Positions 57,701-64,000 of a stretch of 64,000 nucleotides of DNA are shown here, piece after piece (the stretch's first letter is position 1; each line of letters opens with the position of its first letter). The stretch spans positions 2,712,501 through 2,776,500 of the forward strand of contig JBBMNZ010000006.1 of assembly GCA_037954325.1 (NCBI GenBank). The letters are read 5' to 3'. The notes beneath the pieces are model-generated. The model was not told the origin of the DNA and did not search any database. It worked only from the letters and a program-made list of their open reading frames with translations. Made by a program: the position numbers and the translations under genes. The DNA is from Fistularia commersonii. Its lineage: Eukaryota; Chordata; Actinopteri; Syngnathiformes; Fistulariidae.

Positions 57701-58694
57701 GGAGAACCCACACTGCAAGAAATCAGAGGAACAATGGTTTAGAATCCAGAACCTTCTAATTCGAAGCATTGGAACCACTGGATTTGGACTTTGGGAACAC
57801 AATAAACAGCTGAAGGAGAACCTTGGTTTAGAGCCAAGAACATTCTTACTTTTAAGCCACAACTGATTTTGGACGTAGAAGGAAGCTGGAGAACCATGAG
57901 AACCCAGAAGAACACTGGCTCAGAACTTAGAACCTTCTTCCTCTAACACTTGGTTTTGGCGGTCAAAGAAAAACAGAGAACTAAAGAAACCCGGTGAGCT
58001 CGGAGGACGTGAGCCGTCCAATCAGGCGTCTCGGTTGAGGTCCGGTTCGAAGGGAATCCGCCCGAGGCGCTCACGGAAATACCGCACGAGACGGACGGGT
58101 AAAGTAAAAGAAGAAATAAATAACTAAAAATAAAGAAAAGTAGCGCCTCTGGGCGAGAACTGTCACGTGCCGTGACAACAAACGGGTACAGCGTTTTATT
58201 TCCGCGTCTTGAAAACGCCAGCGAGACAACGCGTTTTTCAAGGAGTTCCTAAACGCGTCCCAGCCGAACCGGCGGAGGCTCTAATCTCGGTAAAAAGTTC
58301 CCCTGGTGGAGTTTTATTAATTTATATATTTATCCCTTTTTTTTTTTTCCCCCCTCAAATGTTCCTGTGTTTGCCGAACAAAAACACGGTGAATTATTTA
58401 GCCGGCGAACAAACACCGCGGCTACGTTATTGTCGGTTCGCGAAGCAAAGCGGGGAGGTTGTTTGTGACGTCCCTGAGGGGAACGTGGATCCTGGCAGAA
58501 TCTAGAACCCTGTTACTGGAGACGTCCAAACGCCGGGTTTTAAGGGGGAAGATGGAGAACCAAGACAGGAGAACCTGGAGAAACAGAACCTAGAAGATCT
58601 GGACCCCGAGGCAAACGTTGTAACCATTGGTTTTGGATTGTTGGGGGACGATGGAGAACCTAAAAAGAAAGAACCCAAAGGAACCCTGGTTTAG

Positions 58695-59345
58695 AACCTA
58701 GAACCTTCTTACTGTAAGGCATGTTTGGGGAACATGAAGAACCCAGAGGAACCTTGGTTTAGAACCTTCTTACTGTAAGGCGTGTTTGGGGAACATGAAG
58801 AACCCAGAAGAACCCTGGTTTAGAACCTAGAACCTTCTTACTGTAAGGCGTGTTTGGGGAACATGAAGAAACCAGAAGAACCCTGGTTTAGAACCTAGAA
58901 CCTTCTTACTGTAATGCGTGTTTGGGGAACATGAAGAACCCAGAAGAACCCTGGTTTAGAACCTTCTTACTGTAAGGCATGTTTGGGGAACATGAAGAAC
59001 CTAGAGGAACCCTGGTTTAGGACCTAGAACCTTCTTACTGTAAGGCATGTTTGGGGAACATGAAGAAACCAGAAGAACCCTGGTTTAGAACCTAGAACCT
59101 TCTTACTGTAAGGCGTGTTTGGGGAACATGAAGAACCCAGAAGAACCTTGGTTTAGAACCTAGAACCTTCTTACTGTAAGGCATGTTAGGGGAACATGAA
59201 GAACCCAGAGGAACCCTGGTTTAGAACCTTCTTACTGTAAGGCATGTTTGGGGAACATGAAGAACCCAGAAGAACCTTGGTTTAGAATCTAGAACCTTCT
59301 TACTGTAAGGCATGTTTGGGGAACATGAAGAACCCAGAGGAACAC
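58695..59345. repeat. Minisatellite, unit 58 or 69 bp
   Basis: About ten units: CATGTTTGGGGAACATGAAG, AACCCAGAAGAACCCTGGTT, TAGAACCTAGAACCTTCTTA, CTGTAAGG. Some units lack an 11-base CTAGAACCTAG segment, giving two length classes that alternate. Confidence 0.94.
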
Positions 59346-60214
59346 TTGTTTGGAACCAAGAATGTTCCAAAGTGAGAGTTCAAACTCCTGGTTTTGATGG
59401 AACAAGATGGAGAACATGGAGAGAACCCATCCAGGGGAATCAAGAACCTTCTTGCTGTCAGGTGGAAGTGCTCTCCACTGTTTTTGGATTATGGGAGGAG
59501 GACAGAGAACTCTGGCAGGAGAATCTGGAAAGAACCCAAGCAGGAACGAGAAGATCACGGAGAATACATACAGCAAGAACCCAGAGGAACACTGGTTTGG
59601 AGCCTGGAACGTTCTACTTCAAGAGTCTTAACACCTGGTTTTGGACTTAACACGGAGAAAACCCAGGAGTTAGATCATGAAGAACCTACATGCATAGAAC
59701 CTAGAGGAACATTTGTTCATCTAGAACTTTCTTACTGTATGGTCCAAGTTGTAAGCACTGGTTTTTGAACTGTGGGAGGAAGATGGACAACCTGAAGAGA
59801 ACCCAAACGGGAAAACATGAAGAACTCACAGAGCAAGAAACCAGAGGAACACTGGTTTAGAACCTAGAACCTTCTAATGAAGAATCCTAAACACTGGTTT
59901 TGGACGGGTAGAAGAAGATAGAGAACATGTTGCGAACCCTGGCAGGAGAACCTTGGAGAACCCAAATGCAGAGAACCAAGAGGAGTTTAGACCCTTGAAC
60001 CTTCTTACGTTAAGGCGAGGGTCATAACCTATTGTTTTGGACTCTGGCAGGAAGACAGAGGACTGTGGGAAAATCCAAGCAGGAGAATATGGAGAACATA
60101 AAGAACCACCCGAGGAGAACATGCTGACTCCACACAGAAGGAGCCTAGTGAAGTCCTCAACACGTGGGCCGGTGGGAACCAAAAAGGAACCCGTCTTCCG
60201 GGGAAATTGCGTTC

Positions 60215-60710
60215 TAAAGTAGTCCGAAGGTACCGGTGCTACTTGTAGGCTCTGCCAAGGGGTGGTGGTTCAGTTCCTGGCTCGTCTTCTACCCATGCCG
60301 AAGCGTCTTTTCTAATACAGGGTCTCCTGTGAAGCTCTGGAACCTCTGACCTCTTGGACCATGTGAGGAAACCAGATAACCAGAAGGAAACCCAAGCAGA
60401 CGCTGGAGAACATGAAGACTCCACACAGAAGGAACCTAGTGAACTCCTCACCAAATAGGAACCAAATAGGTCAAATAGGAACCCTTCTTCCAGGGACAAT
60501 GGGTTCTAAAATAGCCCGAAGGTACAGGTGCTACTTGTATGCTCCACGGAGGGTTGGCGGTTCAGTTCCTGGCTCATCTTCTGCCCAGGCCGAAACTTCC
60601 TTTTTAAAATAGGCTCTCTGGTGAACCTTCAGCAGGTTTTTGGAGCGCAAGGAAACCAGATAACCAAGAAGGGAAACCCAAGCAGACACAGGACAACATA
60701 AAGGCTTCAA
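60215..60710. repeat. Two-copy tandem duplication, period about 295 bp
   Basis: CCGAAGGTACCGGTGCTACTTG at about 60224 recurs as CCGAAGGTACAGGTGCTACTTG at about 60518, followed in both by GGTTCAGTTCCTGGCTC, CTCTCTGGTGAA-type and ACCCAAGCAGAC segments. Confidence 0.8.
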
Positions 60711-60960
60711 ACACAAAGTACCTGTTGAAATCTAACCTGAGGGCCTTCCTGTGCTAGGCTAGTAGATCTTTTGCCAGATGCCTGTTCTGAATAAGTGCCA
60801 TCCTTTTGAATTCTTCCATCATCCATCCGCTGGTCATGTCTGAGCCAGTGGAAACAGCACTCTTTGAGGAGATAGTACATGTCTTGAAGGTTCCCTATCT
60901 GGAACGGCTGCGTGTGCAATCTACCCTTCCAGGTCCAGGCCCGTAGAGGCCGAAGGAGTC
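60707..60960 (-). pseudogene. C-terminal relic of a non-LTR retrotransposon ORF2
   Basis: The minus-strand frame reads LLKECCFHWLRHDQRMDDGR, IQKDGTYSEQASGKRST and GPQVRFQQVL. It matches the LRWxGHVxRMxDxRIPKxxLYxELxxGKRxxGxPxxRFKD motif that follows the reverse transcriptase in LINE ORF2 proteins of fish. In a live element this region lies just before the 3' UTR. Here it is short and without the reverse transcriptase or endonuclease, so it is a 5'-truncated fossil. The family (L2, Rex or CR1-like) is not resolved. Confidence 0.6.
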
Positions 60961-61240
60961 AAGGTCACAAGGAATCCCAGGTCCTTCAGAGCCTCAGACG
61001 TACAGCCATGCTGATGGAAACTGTTGAGCCTAAGACCTCAGTATGCTTACGGGATCCATCTTTCACTACCATACAGGACTGAGCTTACGACAGGGGGGCT
61101 GTGTTTCCTGACTACTCCGGAGGAACTCGGGGTTCAATGTCCTGCTTGAGGACACTTCGGAATGCAGACAAGAAGCGGTAGGGACGGAAGCCGGCAGCCT
61201 TCGGATTGGAGCGGCGCCCAGTCTACCGAGTGGCCGCCCC
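60961..61240 (-). mobile_element. Dispersed-repeat fragments downstream of the LINE relic
   Basis: CTTACGGGATCCATCTTTCAC, then GAACTCGGGGTTCAATGTCC, TGCTTGAGGACACTTCGGAA and CTTCGGATTGGAGC. The last series is the conserved core of a repeat very frequent in percomorph genomes. Ends and class are uncertain. Confidence 0.5.
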
Positions 61241-61790
61241 CAAAGGAAACAAAAGTATGCTCGCGTGTCTTTTCAGCACAAACAGTCCAGGGATGTACCA
61301 CATGGAACTTGGTGTCCCTGCGGGTATTCGATCGGTTTTGGGGTCTCAGATTTTAAAATCGTATTTATTTTTGGACCCGGACGGAGACTAAATAATCAAG
61401 ACGGTACTATTGACATCAGGAGGTTCTGATATTACACAGATAGAGCCCGGAATCCGACGGACGACCAACGTGGCTTACAAACCTTCAAATTCGCAATTTT
61501 TTAATTAAAACCCACTTGTTTACATTTGTATTTCGTGCAAACATTTATTCAGAAGGGGAGCAGGCGGGAAATAGCCATGTTCTACAGCGAGAGGTATTTT
61601 TCTTTCTAACTGGATAATTCTGGAAGGCTCACTTGCTGGTTTTTCCAAAACAAACAGAAATAATTGAAAATAAATGAATGAATGAAAAAAAAAAGACAAC
61701 GGATTACTCATACAAACACAGAAGGTCTAAGGCAGATATAAACAAACAAAAAGGCAAATATTATTAATGTATTATGTTTTGGAACGAGGA
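61241..61790. other. Unique spacer
   Basis: Unique sequence with short frames and no domain. Nothing was recognised. Confidence 0.35.
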
Positions 61791-62085
61791 ACCGGGCGGC
61801 GCAGTGGTTAGCGCTTCCACCTCACAGCAAGAAGGTTGTATTCCCACAGGGCCTTCCTGTGTGGGGTCTCCATGTTCTCCACGTGTCTGCATGGGGTTCC
61901 TCAAGGTTCTCCGGGTTCTTCTCCCACTCCCAAAACATACAGGAGGTTCTTGGAGACCCTGAATAGTCCAGATCTTTGAATGAAGGAGTGTATGTTTTTT
62001 GTTTCCATATGAAGTGAATGAGAAGGTGAATGGATGGATGTCACTGTATAAAGTATGAATGAAAGGGTGAATAGTTATATGTCTA
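61791..62085 (+). mobile_element. Common teleost repeat, head-intact copy
   Basis: Begins CCGGGCGGCGCAGTGGTTAGC and runs through CACCTCACAGCAAGAAGG, TGTGTGGGGTCTCCATG, TTCTCCCACTCCCAAAACAT, then three modules of the GTGAATGAGAAGGTGAATGG type. The (AATGA)n end is absent. The best view of the 5' half in the window. Confidence 0.85.
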
Positions 62086-62090
62086 TATAT

Positions 62091-62403
62091 CAGTGGTGGG
62101 CCATCAGGGCCTGCAAGGCCTTCTCTGCTGGCCTAAAACTATCTGAATGTGATTTTAATTGTATTTTGTCCATGAATACTTTATTATATCACTCCGAATG
62201 GTCTGTCCGCTTCCTTTCATCGCGTTTTCCCTTGACTGGTTGCTTCTAGACATGTATTTTCATATCAAAGCATTTAACCAATCACATGTCAGCCATTATT
62301 TGTGGTCAGGCAGGGTCAAAATCAAAGAAAACTGCCTGCAGAACCAGATTCACAGACGCTCGAGCCAAAAGTAAGTCCCGATGAAACCAATCAGGTTCGA
62401 GTT
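62091..62403 (+). mobile_element. Left part of a hAT-like element
   Basis: CAGTGGTGGGCCATCAGGGC, CTGCAAGGCCTTCTCTGC and CCTAAAACTATCTGAATGTG start a familiar fish element that carries a zinc-finger/hAT-type transposase in full copies. It is followed by a duplicated transposase segment. Confidence 0.6.
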
Positions 62404-62905
62404 GCGACACCAAGGCCTTCTAGAAGGCTACAGTAAGTGTGCTAGCCAGGCTACATTTGTAGGAGCTGTACCAACACAAATATAGTTGTACCGATGTAAT
62501 GGCTAGTTTGTCAACCCGTGACGGTCAAAGGAAGAGAAGTAATCGATGTGGTTGCAGATTTATCGTCAAAGATGGACTTTTCAAGAAAAGCTGGACATCG
62601 TCAAGAAATGTCGGGCTATTCCGAAGCTAGCTAGGCCTGTTACAGCCAGGTAACAAACTAACAATGCTAGCGCTAACTATGGGCTCACAGGCTATGAGGA
62701 ACACTGCAAATCTTATTGCTAGGCTAGCTGGTTACTTGCCACTGGTGTTTGTAAAGTTGACCTAACCGAGGCAGCAACGAGACACATTTCTGCATCATAA
62801 GATGTTTTTTATAGCCGTAAAACAGTTTGTTAGGGGTAGATTGATAAATAGAGCACCACTGAAGGCCTGATTACACCATCTCTTATTGAAAACCCCGCTT
62901 GAATT
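62404..62905 (+). mobile_element. hAT-like element fragment, tandem copy A
   Basis: Starts GCGACACCAAGGCCTTCTAG and contains the transposase relic at 62579-62653, then CTAACCGAGGCAGCAACGAG and TTATAGCCGTAAAACAGTTTG. It is repeated about 502 bases later. Confidence 0.75.
62579..62653 (+). pseudogene. Transposase N-terminal relic (hAT/ZMYM-like), copy A
   Basis: The frame FQEKLDIVKKCRAIPKLARP is the conserved start of the zinc-finger hAT-type transposases that are often mis-annotated as ZMYM1-like proteins (family pattern FQEKLDIVKKGRPxPKL). It stops at TAA (62651) right after. No zinc finger, catalytic or dimerisation region remains. Confidence 0.55.
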
Positions 62906-63345
62906 GCGACACCAAGGCCTTCAAGAAGGCTAGGGTAACATCAGCGTTTCACACGCCCTTTAATCGGATAGTCAGAGAGTGTGCTAGCTAGGCTGCATCT
63001 GTAGCGAGCTAGTTTGTCAACCCGTGACGGCTGAAGGAAGAGGAGAAATCAATATGGTTGCAGATTTATTGTCAAAGATGGACTTTTCAAGAAAAGATGG
63101 ACATCATTACGAAACGTCGGGCCATTTCGAAGCTAGCTAGGCCTGTTACAGCCGGGAAAATGATTTTTTCCGCTAACTATGAGCTTGCTAGCCTCGCTGT
63201 ATTGCTAGGCTAGCTTGCTATTTGCCACTGGTGTTTGGAGCCACACTTGGTTTGTAAATATGATCTAACCGAGGCAGAAACAAGACACATTTCTACATCA
63301 TAAGATGTTTTTTTTATAGCCGTAAAACAGTTCGTGATGGGATAT
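62906..63345 (+). mobile_element. hAT-like element fragment, tandem copy B
   Basis: Repeats copy A: GCGACACCAAGGCCTTCAAG, TTTGTCAACCCGTGACGG, GATGGACTTTTCAAGAAAAG and TTATAGCCGTAAAACAGTTCG. The transposase relic (QEKMDIITKRRAISKLARPV, about 63088-63147) is kept with changes. A short unit-specific stretch (CATCAGCGTTTCACACGCCC) shows that the copies have diverged. Confidence 0.75.
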
Positions 63346-63575
63346 TCCACCCTTCTGCAGTCATCTGTGCCTTATCTGAAACCCCTAACTCAGAAAAAAA
63401 ATAAACAAATAAAAATCCTGGACACAACCCTTGTCAAATAACACAGAATGATGGCAAAAAGATTAGGTAAGAGAAAAAATAGATTCAGAATGCAGGGTAT
63501 TTAACTTGTTAGGTTTCATAGCCTGCTTGCTTTCTGGTTTTCACACTGGATTTGATATGAGAGAGACGCAAAAGT
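63346..63575. other. Unique spacer
   Basis: Unique sequence. Nothing was recognised. Confidence 0.3.
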
Positions 63576-63732
63576 TAATATATATTATAATAACATAATA
63601 TATTATAATATAATATAATATAATTTAATATAATATAACACAATATAATATAATATAATATGATATAATATAACACAATATAATATAATATAGTATAATA
63701 TAATATAATATAATATAAAATATTATAATACT
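63576..63732. repeat. (ATAAT)n pentanucleotide repeat
   Basis: ATAATATAATATAATATAAT-type runs with a few CACAA breaks. Confidence 0.95.
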
Positions 63733-63985
63733 CCTTGCTTTTTTTTCTGTGAACAACTTAAAAAGGGTTATTTGGTTATTATTTATGTCACAAATAGTGT
63801 TATTTAATTGATAATTTTATTATTTATTTTCTGATTTTTTTTATTTTTTACTTTTCCCTGACAAAATCCCAGAAAGGGTTAATTTTGGTAAATGTTAACC
63901 TTTAGACACTTCTAAGAGCGTCACACTTTTTTTTAACAAATTGACCCTCGTCAGAGAAAGAAAATGTTTTTTTTTTCCCTCGCAG
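63733..63985. other. AT-rich spacer ending in a splice-acceptor-like tract
   Basis: Ends TTTTTTTTTTTTCCCTCGCAG at 63985, a strong polypyrimidine tract with CAG and no AG in the 20 bases before it. Confidence 0.4.
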
Positions 63986-64000
63986 GAAAAAGTCTGGGGA
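63986..64000 (+). other. Possible start of an exon at the window edge
   Basis: GAAAAAGTCTGGGGA follows a good acceptor and is open in all three frames, but it is cut by the window end, so no product can be named. Confidence 0.25.

Larger units (their letters stand above)
56811..60720 (-). repeat. Large minisatellite region derived from the common teleost repeat
   Basis: 3.9 kb in which segments complementary to the 5' half of the teleost repeat recur many times: GTTTTTGGACTGTGGGAGGAAG, GGAGAACCCAAGCAGGAGAACATGGAGAAC, GGAACACTGGTTTAGAACC and ACCTTCTTACTGTAAGG. The outer parts (56811-57200 and 59400-60200) still show the ancestral order. The inner parts are pure tandem arrays, listed separately. 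None of the many open frames is a real gene. Confidence 0.85.

Noticed and set aside
57168..60612. Many 60-125 codon frames across the minisatellites
   Set aside because: All follow from repeat units derived from a non-coding dispersed repeat; similar peptides recur simply because the DNA does.

Overview
The window reads as intergenic or intronic DNA of a ray-finned fish, most likely a percomorph teleost. Evidence: a vertebrate-type nuclear tRNA-Ala gene; long (CA)n and (TA)n microsatellites; the abundant teleost repeat with the GGCGGCGCAGTGGTTAGC head and the AATGAATGAATGA tail; pogo, Tigger and hAT-like transposon fossils; GCTAGC-rich spacers. I cannot name the species. I found no host protein-coding exon that I can support with confidence. 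Nearly all open frames come from simple repeats, and the only protein homology I recognise is transposon debris. The one clearly functional gene is tRNA-Ala(TGC) at 1182-1253 on the minus strand.

Layout. 1-7.1 kb: an intact and a decayed tRNA-Ala in opposite orientations, a 3.8 kb TA/CA-rich block, then a third tRNA-Ala relic joined to about 1.4 kb of degenerate tandem repeat. The repeat unit (about 22-23 bp) matches the 5' quarter to third of tRNA-Ala (acceptor strand plus D-arm). A small second event of the same kind lies at 7.05-7.11 kb. 7.1-12.5 kb: AT-rich DNA, a (CA)50 tract, a strong G-quadruplex motif, a full-length-like copy of the common teleost repeat, and a 1.13 kb pogo-family element inserted into a tandem module. 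12.5-22.4 kb: mostly unique DNA with an AACC-rich degenerate array, a 462 bp recent tandem duplication and GC-box/CCAAT modules. 22.4-46 kb: candidate conserved non-coding elements alternate with locally grown tandem arrays with periods from about 75 to 295 bp. 46-48.9 kb: a roughly 340 bp period array split by a 532 bp Tigger element. 48.9-51.4 kb: CNE-like sequence with a candidate 12-nt microexon. 51.4-56.8 kb: a pair of related MITE-like fossils, CATT arrays and GCTA arrays. 56.8-63.4 kb: large minisatellites grown from the common teleost repeat, a LINE C-terminal relic and a tandemly duplicated hAT-like fragment. The last 15 bases follow a good splice acceptor.

The common theme is tandem growth from pieces of dispersed elements. 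The tRNA 5' part seeds one array. At least two different segments of the teleost repeat appear to seed others: the segment rich in GAACC and CTTCTTACTGTAAGG, and the GTGAATGAGAGGGTGAATGG segment. Transposons then inserted into these arrays at TA, which gives a relative age order. These statements rest on reading alignments by eye; no database search was run.
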